A DNA stretch of 64,000 nt. It comes from Arthrobacter sp. Y81. Lineage in GTDB: Bacteria > Actinomycetota > Actinomycetes > Actinomycetales > Micrococcaceae. The notes below the pieces were generated by a model. That model ran no database searches. It was not told the DNA's origin and saw nothing but the letters and a program-made list of their open reading frames with translations. The DNA is taken from positions 124,001 to 188,000 of the forward strand of contig NZ_PJIL01000003.1 in NCBI RefSeq assembly GCF_002929335.1. Reading direction: 5' to 3'. A program made the position numbers and the translations under genes. Shown here piece by piece: positions 9,107 to 17,706 of this stretch (its first letter is position 1; each line of letters begins with the position of its first letter).

Positions 9107-9112
9107 ACTTTA
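9107..9112 (-). promoter_or_regulatory. -10 element of the leuS leader promoter
   Basis: TAAAGT on the minus strand matches TANNNT. It is separated by 6 nt from the leader-peptide ATG at 9100, placing the likely transcription start on the A of that ATG. A weak TTTAGG lies about 17 nt further upstream as a possible -35. Confidence 0.55.
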
Positions 9113-9173
9113 GCGCACCCGCACGTTCACCTAAACGTAAGTCGCCACGAGCGGCTGAATAGCTGACGGATGA

Positions 9174-9307
9174 GTTGATGGCAGCCGCACCTCGCCCGGG
9201 TGTGGTGGGCACCGCGATGGGCCCCCCGGCTGCGAGGGCCCCGACACAAGCTTGCGAGTGTCAGGGAGCAGCCGGGGACGAGCGGGGCAGGTGCGGCTGC
9301 CATCAAC
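9174..9307 (-). repeat. 134-bp nested inverted-repeat element after glpK
   Basis: The ends form a perfect 19-bp inverted repeat (9174-9192 with 9289-9307). Inside are a perfect 10-bp pair (9224-9233 with 9268-9277) and a 9-bp pair (9239-9247 with 9258-9266). The innermost pair has a C/A mismatch on the plus strand that becomes a G-U wobble in minus-strand RNA, so the minus-strand transcript, the glpK 3' untranslated region, folds better. The element starts 11 nt after the glpK stop and ends about 45 nt upstream of the leuS leader promoter hexamers. It may be a large 3' UTR structure or terminator, or a miniature inverted-repeat element. It has no U-tract. Confidence 0.7.
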
Positions 9308-9318
9308 GACAGGTCAGA

Positions 9319-10833
9319 CTACTTCACGTCCTCGTCGACCCAGTCCATGGCCTTCGTGACAGCCTTCTTCCAGAGGCGCATCTGGCGGTCCCGCTCATCC
9401 TGTTCCATCTGCGGTTCCCAGCGCTTGTCCTCGGACCAGTTGGCCGAGCACTCCCCCAGGTCCTTCCAGAACCCGACAGCCAGCCCGGCAGCGTAGGCCG
9501 CACCCAATGCGGTGGTCTCCACAACCTTGGGCCGGATCACGGGCACACCCAGGATGTCCGCCTGGAACTGCATCAGCGCGTCATTGGCCACCATGCCGCC
9601 GTCGACCTTCAACTCGGTCAGCGGAACTCCGGAGTCCGCGTTGACGGCGTCGAGGACCTCACGGGTCTGGAAAGCGGTGGCTTCCAGGGCCGCGCGGGCG
9701 ATGTGGTTCTTGTTCACGAAGCGGGTCAGGCCCACAATCGCGCCGCGGGCGTCCGAACGCCAGTACGGTGCGAACAGTCCGGAGAACGCCGGCACGATGT
9801 AGACGCCGCCGTTGTCCTTGACCGAGGCGGCGAGCGTCTCCACCTCCGGGGCGCTGCTGATCAGGCCGAGGTTGTCCCGCAGCCACTGGATGAGGGATCC
9901 CGTGACGGCGATCGAGCCCTCCAGCGCGTAGTGCGGGGCGGCGTCCCCCAGCTTGTAGCCCACCGTGGTGAGGAGCCCGTTCTTGGAGTGGACGATTTCC
10001 TCGCCGGTGTTGAAGATCAGGAAGCAGCCCGTTCCGTAGGTGTTCTTGGCTTCGCCGGCCTCGAACGCCGCCTGGCCGAACGTCGCTGCCTGCTGGTCGC
10101 CGAGGATGCCGGCAACCGGCACTTCCCGGAGCAACTGGGAGGTGTGGACGGTGCCGTAGACCTCGGAGGAGGACTTGATGGCGGGCATCATGGAAGCAGG
10201 GACGCCGAAGGCATCCAGGATCTCCTGGTCCCAGGACAGCGTTTCGAGGTCCATGAACATGGTCCTGGAGGCGTTGGTGACGTCGGTGACGTGCACTCCG
10301 CCGTCCACTCCGCCGGTGAGGTTCCACAGCACCCAGCAGTCCGTGTTGCCAAAGACCAGGTCGCCGGCCTCGGCCTTGGCCCGCGCGCCCTCCACGTTGT
10401 CCAGGACCCACTTGATCTTGGTGCCGGAGAAGTACGTGGCCAGTGGCAGGCCCACCTTCTGCTTGAAGCGCTCCGGGCCGCCGTCCTTCGCCAGTTCATC
10501 CACGATGTCCTGGGTCCGGGTGTCCTGCCAGACGATGGCGTTGTAGACAGCCTTGCCCGTGGTCTTGTCCCACACGACGGCGGTTTCGCGCTGGTTGGTG
10601 ATGCCGACGGCGGCAATGTCGTGCCGGGTCAGGTTCGCCTTGGACAGGGCCGAGGCAATGACCTCGCGGGTGTTGTCCCAGATTTCGGCGGGGTCGTGCT
10701 CCACCCAGCCGGCCTGCGGGAAAATCTGCTCGTGTTCCATCTGGCCGGAGGAGACAATGCTGCCGCTGTGGTCGAAGACGATGGCGCGCGTGCTGGTGGT
10801 GCCCTGGTCGATGGCGATTACGTACTGGTTCAT
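9319..10833 (-). CDS. glpK: Glycerol kinase
   Basis: A 504-residue FGGY-family kinase converting glycerol and ATP to glycerol-3-phosphate. The phosphate-1 loop is [15 protein letters not shown] at the N-terminus; downstream are IVWQDTRT (substrate contact), [12 protein letters not shown] [10 protein letters not shown] and the C-terminal [15 protein letters not shown] adenosine site. It is last in the minus-strand order glpD-glpF-glpK and starts 61 bp after glpF. Length is normal, with no visible defects. Glycerol entering through GlpF is phosphorylated here and then oxidised by GlpD. Confidence 0.98.
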   Translation of the reverse strand: MNQYVIAIDQGTTSTRAIVFDHSGSIVSSGQMEHEQIFPQAGWVEHDPAEIWDNTREVIASALSKANLTRHDIAAVGITNQRETAVVWDKTTGKAVYNAIVWQDTRTQDIVDELAKDGGPERFKQKVGLPLATYFSGTKIKWVLDNVEGARAKAEAGDLVFGNTDCWVLWNLTGGVDGGVHVTDVTNASRTMFMDLETLSWDQEILDAFGVPASMMPAIKSSSEVYGTVHTSQLLREVPVAGILGDQQAATFGQAAFEAGEAKNTYGTGCFLIFNTGEEIVHSKNGLLTTVGYKLGDAAPHYALEGSIAVTGSLIQWLRDNLGLISSAPEVETLAASVKDNGGVYIVPAFSGLFAPYWRSDARGAIVGLTRFVNKNHIARAALEATAFQTREVLDAVNADSGVPLTELKVDGGMVANDALMQFQADILGVPVIRPKVVETTALGAAYAAGLAVGFWKDLGECSANWSEDKRWEPQMEQDERDRQMRLWKKAVTKAMDWVDEDVK

Positions 10834-10894
10834 GTTGACGTCCTTGTCTGTTGTGTGAAGGGCTTGGTCAGTGTGTTGGTCTGCGGGGCGGGGA

Positions 10895-11644
10895 TCAGGA
10901 AGCTGCCGTGACGATGATCGGCACTACTGCTGCGACGACGCCGGCCAGGGTACCGCCAACAAGCGGCCCGACAACCGGGATCCAGGAGTAGCTCCAGTCG
11001 CTGGAACCCTTGCCCTTGATGGGGAGCAGCGCGTGCGCGATGCGGGGGCCAAGGTCACGGGCGGGGTTGATGGCGTACCCGGTGGGACCGCCGAGGGATA
11101 CGCCGATGCCGACAACCAGCAGGGCCACTGCGAGCGGACCGAGGCCGGAAGGGGTGCCGCCGAACGTCAGGATGACGAAGACGAGCACGAACGTGCCGAT
11201 GATCTCGGTGATCAGGTTCCAGGGGGTGGAACGGATGGCCGGGCCGGTGGAGAACACGGCGAGCTTGCTGGCGGGCTCCGGTTCGGCGTCAAAGTGCTGC
11301 TTGTGGGCAAGCCACATGACCACTGCGCCCAGGAACGCGCCCAGGAGTTCACCGCCGAAGTATGTCAGCGTGGAGGCGAAGTCGACACTGACGCCGGGAG
11401 CATACTCCGCTTTTCCGTTGATCAGCAGGCCCAGGGTTACGGCGGGGTTCAGGTGCGCGCCGGACCGGGCGGCGACATAGACGCCGGCGAAGACTGCGAT
11501 GCCCCACCCCCATGTGACCATTAGGAATCCGCCGTTGTTGCCCTTGGTGCCCTTGAGCGCGACGTTTGCCACCACGCCGCAACCCAACAAGGTCAGCATC
11601 CCGGTTCCGAATACTTCGGAAAGAAAAACAATTCCAAGAGACAT
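10895..11644 (-). CDS. glpF: Glycerol uptake facilitator (MIP family)
   Basis: A 249-residue six-helix major intrinsic protein with both half-helix boxes: [11 protein letters not shown] in the first half and [11 protein letters not shown] in the second. The Asp after NPAR is typical of glyceroporins rather than strict aquaporins, so passive glycerol transport is likely. The ATG has an AGAGGAG site upstream. It lies between glpD and glpK, with a hairpin-rich 161-bp gap on the glpD side. Confidence 0.95.
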   Translation of the reverse strand: MSLGIVFLSEVFGTGMLTLLGCGVVANVALKGTKGNNGGFLMVTWGWGIAVFAGVYVAARSGAHLNPAVTLGLLINGKAEYAPGVSVDFASTLTYFGGELLGAFLGAVVMWLAHKQHFDAEPEPASKLAVFSTGPAIRSTPWNLITEIIGTFVLVFVILTFGGTPSGLGPLAVALLVVGIGVSLGGPTGYAINPARDLGPRIAHALLPIKGKGSSDWSYSWIPVVGPLVGGTLAGVVAAVVPIIVTAAS

Positions 11645-11669
11645 CTTTGACTCCTCTATTTTCTGTTGT

Positions 11670-11793
11670 CAGCCCTTCGCGAGTTTGAAGGGCTGTTGGG
11701 CCGGCATTGTTGTTGCAATGCCGGCCGGCTGCTGCGCCGGCCTCTGCTCCAGCGGAACCGCGCAGCCCTTGCGCCCGGGCATCACTGCCCGGG
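11670..11793 (-). other. Three hairpins in the glpD-glpF intergenic region
   Basis: The 161-bp gap holds a 7-bp stem (11774-11780 with 11787-11793), a perfect 11-bp stem (11699-11709 with 11716-11726) and a perfect 9-bp stem (11670-11678 with 11687-11695). The first could terminate glpD. The other two lie just upstream of the glpF ribosome binding site and could be processing, stability or attenuation structures. None is followed by a clear U-tract. Confidence 0.6.
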
Positions 11794-11805
11794 CACGCAA
11801 GCCTG

Positions 11806-13608
11806 CTAAGCGACCAGGCTGTGGACCTGGACGCCGTGGAAGCGTTCAAGCACCTCCTGGGCATTGTGGATTTCGGCGGCCCGGGTCGCGGCGTCCCAGT
11901 CCAGCGGACCAGCGAGGACGTCGGCCACCTCGTTGAGGAGTTCGCCCGTCACCAGGCCGCGGAAGGCCAGGGAAGTGCGCCGGATCAGCACGTCGATGAG
12001 GTGTCCCACCTGTTCGTGCCGGGCCATGAATTCCACTTCGCGGACACTGAGTTCCCGGGTGGAGTGCAGGAGCCGGTCCGGGCCGGCGTCGAGGAAGCGC
12101 AGGACCTCTTCGGCGCGGGTTCCATAGCGGGTCAGCAATCCGGAAATCCGGTCGGCATCGCGGCCCGCGGACATATGGGCCTTGATCCACTGCTGGACAC
12201 CGGCCTGCGTGTCCGGGAAGCCGGCACCGCCGCCGATGGCGAGTTTCGCCGTCGAGATTTTGCGTTCCATCCCCAGTTCCCTGAGAACGTCATTCGTCAG
12301 GTGTTCGGCCAGCGCCCGGAACGTGGTCCACTTACCGCCGACAAGGCTGAGTACGACGGCGCTGCTGCCGCCCGCGGCCGCTTCCTGCCCGCCGGCCCGG
12401 CGTTCGATCCGGTAGTCCCTGCTGACGAAGCCAGGCTGGGTGGCATCGTGTTTGGGCAGCGGGCGGACACCGGAAAAGGTGTAGACAATCTGGTCCCGGT
12501 CCACGGTGACGTCCGGGAACACGTGGCCGATCAGGTCGAAGAAGTAGTCGATCTCAGCGTCGGTGCACACGGCGTCCTCGGCCATGTCAGCATCGACGTC
12601 GGTGGTTCCCACAAGGACGCGATCCCCCATCGGGTAGATGAGGACGATGCGCCCGTCGGTGTGTTCGAAGAAGATCTCACGGCCGTTGCAGGCTTCGAGG
12701 AGTTCGGGGTGGTCCAGCACGATGTGCGAGCCCTTGGTGCCGCCCATAAAGGTAGACGCTGCGCCCATGGCCCCGTTGGTCAGGTCCACCCAGGCGCCAG
12801 TGGTGTTGACGATGACGTCAGCCGTGAAGTCGAAGACCTCGCCGCTGAGTTCATCACGCAACTGGACTGTGCTGCCGCCGGTGGAGCCGGTACGGGTCCC
12901 GGCCGCTCCACCCATGGAGACGAGCGAAAGGTAGTTGCTGGCCCGCGCATCGCTGGGGCCGGCCGTGCCCGCCTTCTCTCCGTCCTGCAGCACATCCAGG
13001 GTGAGCCGCTCCGGGTTGTGGACCGAGGCATCGAAGTAGGTGGCCGCGTACTTGATGCCCGGGTGCAGCCGCGGCAGCTCGGCAAGGGCGCGTTTCCGGC
13101 CGCGGAACTGGTGGCGCGGAACGGTGCCGCCGTCGCGGGAGAAGAAGTCGTACATGCTCAGGCCGAGCTTGATGAGGAAGGCTCCGCGTTCCTTCGGTTT
13201 GCCCTGCTGCTTGTGGGTCAGGAACCGCAGCGGCGCCGAGAGCACTCCGGAGAAGGTGCTGAAGATGGGGATGGTGGTCTGGAGCGGCTTGACGTAGTGG
13301 GGAGCGATGCGCAGGAGCCTGTTGCGTTCGACGACGGACTCCTGGACCAGCCGGAACTCACCGTTTTCCAGGTACCGGATTCCGCCGTGGATCATGTGCG
13401 ACGATGCACCGCTGGCTCCTTGGCAGTAGTCGCCCCGTTCGACGAGCGCGACGTCCACACCCTGCAGTGCCAGATCGCGGAATGTACCTACTCCGTTGAT
13501 TCCGCCGCCGATGATCAGGACTTGGGCGCGGGGACGCCGGCGCAGGCTTTGCACTGATGTCCGCTGGCTGCTGGTGGCCGGATGGCCGGATGAATCCTTG
13601 GTTCCCAA
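11806..13608 (-). CDS. glpD: Glycerol-3-phosphate dehydrogenase, FAD-dependent
   Basis: A 600-residue flavoprotein with the FAD-binding motif VLIIGGGINGVGTFRDLAL near residue 30, the GASGASSHMIHGGIRYLE stretch typical of GlpD/GlpA, and the C-terminal DAO_C region. It oxidises glycerol-3-phosphate to dihydroxyacetone phosphate at the membrane, passing electrons to quinone. The start at 13608 is TTG, with an AAAGGAG site 8 nt upstream. It is the first gene of the glp operon and is divergent from a SorC-type regulator 125 bp away. Confidence 0.97.
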   Translation of the reverse strand: MGTKDSSGHPATSSQRTSVQSLRRRPRAQVLIIGGGINGVGTFRDLALQGVDVALVERGDYCQGASGASSHMIHGGIRYLENGEFRLVQESVVERNRLLRIAPHYVKPLQTTIPIFSTFSGVLSAPLRFLTHKQQGKPKERGAFLIKLGLSMYDFFSRDGGTVPRHQFRGRKRALAELPRLHPGIKYAATYFDASVHNPERLTLDVLQDGEKAGTAGPSDARASNYLSLVSMGGAAGTRTGSTGGSTVQLRDELSGEVFDFTADVIVNTTGAWVDLTNGAMGAASTFMGGTKGSHIVLDHPELLEACNGREIFFEHTDGRIVLIYPMGDRVLVGTTDVDADMAEDAVCTDAEIDYFFDLIGHVFPDVTVDRDQIVYTFSGVRPLPKHDATQPGFVSRDYRIERRAGGQEAAAGGSSAVVLSLVGGKWTTFRALAEHLTNDVLRELGMERKISTAKLAIGGGAGFPDTQAGVQQWIKAHMSAGRDADRISGLLTRYGTRAEEVLRFLDAGPDRLLHSTRELSVREVEFMARHEQVGHLIDVLIRRTSLAFRGLVTGELLNEVADVLAGPLDWDAATRAAEIHNAQEVLERFHGVQVHSLVA

Positions 13609-13706
13609 AACTGCTCCTTTGGGGTTTGGTCCTGTGCGGCGCGCCTCACAGCGCGGCGCCGTTCACCACTATTGTTTGGAGTAATGGAAAATGGAGTCAA
13701 GCACTA

Positions 13707-13720
13707 TGCACAAACGTGCA
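13707..13720. promoter_or_regulatory. Palindromic operator candidate TGCACaaacGTGCA
   Basis: A perfect 5-4-5 palindrome in the 125-bp divergent region between glpD and the SorC/DeoR-type regulator, 13 nt before the regulator start. The position fits an autoregulatory operator that could also influence glpD. No second copy is obvious in the window. Confidence 0.45.
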
Positions 13721-13733
13721 GGATGGGACCGGA

Positions 13734-14696
13734 ATGCCTCGCTCACGCCACTCAGAAGCCCTCAGAGCTGCACAACTGTATTACCTCCAGGACCTCACGA
13801 TGGACGCCATAGCCAGGGAACTCCGGACCTCCAGATCCACGGTTTCACGGCTACTTTCGGCTGCCCGGGAGACCGGGCTGGTCCAGATCCAGATCCGCAA
13901 TCCCCTCGACACCGGGCCGGAACTGGAGCACATGATCCGCGCCCAATATCGCGTGGATGTCCACGTCGTTCCGGTCGTCGACACCCTGAATGAGGCGGAG
14001 ACCCTTGACAGAGTGGCCATGCAGGCTGCACGAACAATCGGACCGCTGGTTGACTCAAACGCCATCATCGGCGTCGCCTGGGGATCCACGCTCAGCGCCG
14101 TCAGCCGGCACCTCACCCGCAAGATCACCCATGACAGCGTGATCGTCCAGCTCAACGGCGCCGGCAACATGCAGACCACCGGCATCACCTACGCGAGTGA
14201 CATCATGCGCAGGTTCGGCAGCGCCTACGGCGCACGCGTTGAACAGTTTCCGGTTCCGGCCTTCTTCGACCACGCCGCCACCAAAACAGCCATGTGGAAT
14301 GAACGCAGCGTCCAGCGCATCCTCGAACTCCAGTCACGCATGAGCATCGCCATCTTCGGCGTGGGTTCGGTGGACGCCGACTACCCCAGCCACGTCTATG
14401 CCGGCGGCTACCTCGACGAGAGCGACCTGAACATTTTGGCCACCTCGGACGTGGTGGGTGACGTCGCGACCGTGTTTTTCCGCGGCGACGGGTCATCAGA
14501 CGGCATCACGCTGAACGAAAGGTCCACCGGTCCCGCGCTGGCTCAGCTGCGGCAGGTCCGGCGCCGTATCTGCGTCGTCTCGGGGGCCTCAAAGATCAAA
14601 GGACTGCGCGGCGCGCTCGCCGCCGGGCTGGCTACGGACCTGATCCTCGATGAAGCCATGGCGCGGCGCCTGGTCAGCTTTGACGGACTGTCCTGA
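13734..14696 (+). CDS. SorC/DeoR-type sugar-binding transcriptional regulator, probable glycerol operon regulator
   Basis: A 320-residue protein. The N-terminal helix-turn-helix is DLTMDAIARELRTSRSTVSR (about residues 20-40), followed by a C-terminal SorC effector domain with IGVAWGSTL and VSGASKIKGLRGALAAGLAT. Such regulators bind phosphorylated sugars. I chose the ATG at 13734; the frame is open further upstream to 13557, but that part would overlap glpD and lacks family features. Its divergent position next to glpD and the palindrome upstream suggest control of the glp operon by glycerol-3-phosphate or a related metabolite. This is inference from context. Confidence 0.85.
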   Translation: MPRSRHSEALRAAQLYYLQDLTMDAIARELRTSRSTVSRLLSAARETGLVQIQIRNPLDTGPELEHMIRAQYRVDVHVVPVVDTLNEAETLDRVAMQAARTIGPLVDSNAIIGVAWGSTLSAVSRHLTRKITHDSVIVQLNGAGNMQTTGITYASDIMRRFGSAYGARVEQFPVPAFFDHAATKTAMWNERSVQRILELQSRMSIAIFGVGSVDADYPSHVYAGGYLDESDLNILATSDVVGDVATVFFRGDGSSDGITLNERSTGPALAQLRQVRRRICVVSGASKIKGLRGALAAGLATDLILDEAMARRLVSFDGLS

Positions 14697-14751
14697 CGTC
14701 TCCGACGACCGCCCGACGGCCTGTCCCCGGGAGCGCGCGGCGCCGAGTCGG

Positions 14752-14757
14752 TAGAGT
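14752..14757 (+). promoter_or_regulatory. -10 element of a likely leaderless aldo/keto reductase transcript
   Basis: TAGAGT lies 7 nt before the ATG at 14765, and no Shine-Dalgarno is present, so transcription could start at the ATG. No convincing -35 is seen. Confidence 0.38.
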
Positions 14758-14764
14758 CAGTGCT

Positions 14765-15640
14765 ATGAAAACCTCGCCCCGGCTAAGCCTCAACAACGGT
14801 GTGCTGATCGACCAGCTGGGCTTCGGGCTCTACAAGGTCCCCTCGGCCGACGCGGCCGGGCTGGTGACCATGGCCCTCGAAGCCGGCTACCGGCACTTCG
14901 ACACCGCGTCCATGTATGGAAATGAAACCGGAGTAGGCAAGGCCATCGGCGCGCTGTCCGGTTTCGCGGGCAGCGGTGCCGGCGGAGGCTCCGGCGAGGC
15001 ATCCCCGTCCCTCTCCCGCGAGGACCTGTTTGTCACCACGAAGGTGTGGAACGACGACCATGGCTACGACGCCACGATGCGCGCCTTCGACACGTCCATG
15101 TCCAACCTGGGCATGGAATACGTCGACATGTACCTCATCCACTGGCCATGCGCCGGCCGCGGACTCTTCACCGAAAGCTACCGGGCCATGGAAACCCTGT
15201 ACCGCGAGGGCAGGATCCGGGCGATCGGGGTGTCCAACTTCCAGCCCGCCCACCTGGAGCGCCTGCTCGAGAGCGCTGAAGTGGTCCCTGCCATGAACCA
15301 GATCGAACTCCACCCCTGGCTCCAGCAGGACGAACTCCGCCGGCTGCACGACCGGCTTGGCATCCGCACCGAGGCGTGGAGCCCGCTGGGCCGGGGCCAG
15401 GTGCTTGAGGACCCGGTGGTTCTGGAACTCGCAGCGGCGCACCGCCGGACCGCCGCGCAGATCATCCTGAGATGGCACCTGCAGCTGGGGAACGTGGTGA
15501 TCCCGAAAGCCAGCTCCTACGCCCGGATCCGGGAGAACCTGAACGTCTTCGGGTTCACCCTGGACGCCGCAGACATGGCCGCCCTTGCCGGCCTGGAACG
15601 CGGCCACCGCACAGGCTCCCACCCGGACAACGTCAACTAG
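14765..15640 (+). CDS. Aldo/keto reductase
   Basis: A 291-residue NADPH-dependent (beta/alpha)8 oxidoreductase. The catalytic tetrad is recognisable: Asp and Tyr in HFDTASMYGNE, Lys in VTTKVWN and His in YLIHWPC. GVSNFQPAHLERLL and IPKASSYARIRENL contribute to cofactor binding. A Gly/Ser-rich insertion of about 15 residues (SGFAGSGAGGGSGEASPS) follows the second helix and is unusual. The substrate is unknown; relatives reduce small aldehydes and 2,5-diketo-gluconate. It is followed after 11 nt by an alpha/beta hydrolase. Confidence 0.92.
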   Translation: MKTSPRLSLNNGVLIDQLGFGLYKVPSADAAGLVTMALEAGYRHFDTASMYGNETGVGKAIGALSGFAGSGAGGGSGEASPSLSREDLFVTTKVWNDDHGYDATMRAFDTSMSNLGMEYVDMYLIHWPCAGRGLFTESYRAMETLYREGRIRAIGVSNFQPAHLERLLESAEVVPAMNQIELHPWLQQDELRRLHDRLGIRTEAWSPLGRGQVLEDPVVLELAAAHRRTAAQIILRWHLQLGNVVIPKASSYARIRENLNVFGFTLDAADMAALAGLERGHRTGSHPDNVN

Positions 15641-15651
15641 GATTCGAAACC

Positions 15652-16581
15652 ATGGAACAAGTGGACACGGGACCGGCACAGGCCCCGCCCCTCTTCAGCG
15701 GGCAACTCGACGCCAGGACGCGGGCCGGCAGCGTGGACCTGCAGGGCTGCAATGTCGATTACTGGGTGTACGAGCCTGTGCGTGCGACACCCGAAACCAG
15801 GACCATCCTGGTGATCCACGGCTTCCGCGGCGACCACCACGGCCTGCTCAGGATTGCGGACCAGCTGCCCGAAATGCGCCTCATCATGCCCGACCTCCCG
15901 GGGTTCGGCAGCTCGGATGCCTTTGCCGGCAGTGAGCACAGCGTGATGCGGTACGGACAGTTCATCAGCGACTTCATGGCCGCCCTTGGCCTTGGGCCGG
16001 AAACGGTGCTGCTGGGACACTCCTTCGGATCGATCATTGCCAGCCATTTCGTGGCGGCCAACCCCCGCGCCGTGTCCCCCCTTGTCCTCATCAACCCGAT
16101 CGCAGCACCGGCCCTCGAGGGCCCCAAGGGCGTTATGACCAAACTGGCCGTCCTCTACTACGAGGCCTCCGCCAGGCTCCCCCGCGCCCTGGGGCTGTTC
16201 CTGCTGCGCAGCCGGCTCATCGTCAGGGTCATGAGCGTGGCAATGGCGAAGACCCGGGACAAGCAGCTCCTGCGGTTCATCCACGGGCAGCACAACGCCT
16301 ATTTCTCCGCCTTCGCCAACCGGGACAGCCTGCTTGAATCCTTCAAGGCATCCGTCGGCAGCAACGTCTCGGAGGTTGCCCGGGACCTCACCCTGCCGGT
16401 GCTTCTGGTGGCCGGGGAAAAGGACGAAATCGCGATGCTCGCGGACCAGCACAAACTGGCGGCGCTCCTGCCGGACGGCACCCTCCATGTCATTCCCGGC
16501 GTCGGCCACCTCATCCACTACGAGACGCCCGAGCCGGCCGCCGGCTTCATCAGACGCTTCCTGAAGGACCATCCCGCGTGA
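15652..16581 (+). CDS. Alpha/beta hydrolase
   Basis: A 309-residue alpha/beta-hydrolase fold protein. The nucleophile elbow is GHSFGS (Ser) near residue 122, an oxyanion-type VIHGFRGDHHG lies near residue 55, the acid is in VAGEKDEIA and the catalytic His is in GVGHLIHYETPE. A helical lid lies between. The ATG at 15652 was chosen because it follows the upstream stop by 11 nt; the open frame continues back into the aldo/keto reductase gene. Its TGA overlaps the GTG of the following glycosyltransferase. Substrate unknown. Confidence 0.88.
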   Translation: MEQVDTGPAQAPPLFSGQLDARTRAGSVDLQGCNVDYWVYEPVRATPETRTILVIHGFRGDHHGLLRIADQLPEMRLIMPDLPGFGSSDAFAGSEHSVMRYGQFISDFMAALGLGPETVLLGHSFGSIIASHFVAANPRAVSPLVLINPIAAPALEGPKGVMTKLAVLYYEASARLPRALGLFLLRSRLIVRVMSVAMAKTRDKQLLRFIHGQHNAYFSAFANRDSLLESFKASVGSNVSEVARDLTLPVLLVAGEKDEIAMLADQHKLAALLPDGTLHVIPGVGHLIHYETPEPAAGFIRRFLKDHPA

Positions 16582-17654
16582 AAATCATTATCGATGCCCG
16601 CTTCACCCGCCTGGACCACCACGACGGCATCAGCAGGTACGGCGCCAGCCTGATCCAGGCCACGGCCAGGATTGCGGACGTCTCGATGCTCATCAGCGAC
16701 CCCCGGCAGCTTGCCTTGCTGCCGGACGTCCCCTACACGCTGATCAACAGCCCGCTCTCCCCCGCAGAACTGTTTGTGGCTGCCAAGATCAACAAGCTCG
16801 GCGCCGACGTCGTGGTGTGCCCGATGCAGACGATGGGGACGCTTGGCCGGAAATACGGCCTGGTCCTGACCCTTCACGACCTGATCTACTACGAGCACCC
16901 TGCCCCGCCAGGATTCCTGCCGGCTCCCGTACGGGTGCTGTGGCGCCTGTACCACAAGGCCTACTGGCCGCAACGGATGCTCCTGAACCGGGCCGACGTC
17001 GTGGCCACGATCAGCCACACCACTGAGGCACTGATCGCGAAACACAGCCTCACCAAACGGCCCGTCCGGATTGTAGGCAACGCACCGCAGCACGGCCACA
17101 CTCCCCGCGATCCCGGGGCCGGAGCGGACAAAACCCTTCTCTACATGGGTTCCTTCATGCCGTACAAGAACGTCGAAACCATGGTCCGGGGAATGGCCGA
17201 ACTGCCGGACATGACTCTTCACCTCCTCAGTCGCATCACTCCGCAGCGCAGGGCGGAGCTCGAGGCCCTGGCGCCGGACGGCGCCAACATCATCTTCCAC
17301 AACGGCGTGACGGATGCTGAGTACGAGGAGCTGCTGGCCCGGACCACCGCGTTGATCAGCCTGTCCCGCGCGGAGGGCTACGGCCTGCCGCTCGTGGAGG
17401 CGATGTCCCACGGCACGCCCGTCATCGCCAGCGACATTCCGATCTTCCGCGAAGTGGGCCATAACGCCGTGAGCTATGTCCATCCGGATTCCCCGTCGGA
17501 GTTCGCCGAGGCCGTCCGGCGGCTGGAGCAGCCGGACGTGTGGAAAGCGCAGTCACGGCGCTCCGTGGAACGGGCGGCGGAATTCAGCTGGGCGCACTCC
17601 GCGCGGCAACTGGTCCAGCTGGCCGAAGAAGCTGTCCGGATCAACGGGCGCTGA
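16578..17654 (+). CDS. Glycosyltransferase, GT4-like
   Basis: A 358-residue GT-B glycosyltransferase. It starts with KIIIDARFTRLDHHDGISRY, a layout typical of GT4 enzymes, and carries the C-terminal nucleotide-sugar motif EGYGLPLVEAMSHGTPVIAS with the paired Glu residues (about residues 265-285). The GTG start overlaps the upstream stop as GTGA, so the two genes are translationally coupled. No other envelope genes are adjacent, so the acceptor is unclear; a cell-wall polymer or glycolipid is possible. Confidence 0.88.
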   Translation: MKIIIDARFTRLDHHDGISRYGASLIQATARIADVSMLISDPRQLALLPDVPYTLINSPLSPAELFVAAKINKLGADVVVCPMQTMGTLGRKYGLVLTLHDLIYYEHPAPPGFLPAPVRVLWRLYHKAYWPQRMLLNRADVVATISHTTEALIAKHSLTKRPVRIVGNAPQHGHTPRDPGAGADKTLLYMGSFMPYKNVETMVRGMAELPDMTLHLLSRITPQRRAELEALAPDGANIIFHNGVTDAEYEELLARTTALISLSRAEGYGLPLVEAMSHGTPVIASDIPIFREVGHNAVSYVHPDSPSEFAEAVRRLEQPDVWKAQSRRSVERAAEFSWAHSARQLVQLAEEAVRINGR

Positions 17655-17671
17655 CGCCAGCCCCGCGGGAA

Positions 17672-17696
17672 CACGTCAGCTGGTGCACGTCAGCTG
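17672..17696. repeat. Short direct repeat between converging genes
   Basis: CACGTCAGCTG occurs twice (17672-17682 and 17686-17696) with a 3-bp spacer in the 52-bp gap between the glycosyltransferase and priA. Each copy contains the palindrome CAGCTG. No function is evident. Confidence 0.45.
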
Positions 17697-17706
17697 CTGC
17701 TCGTCA

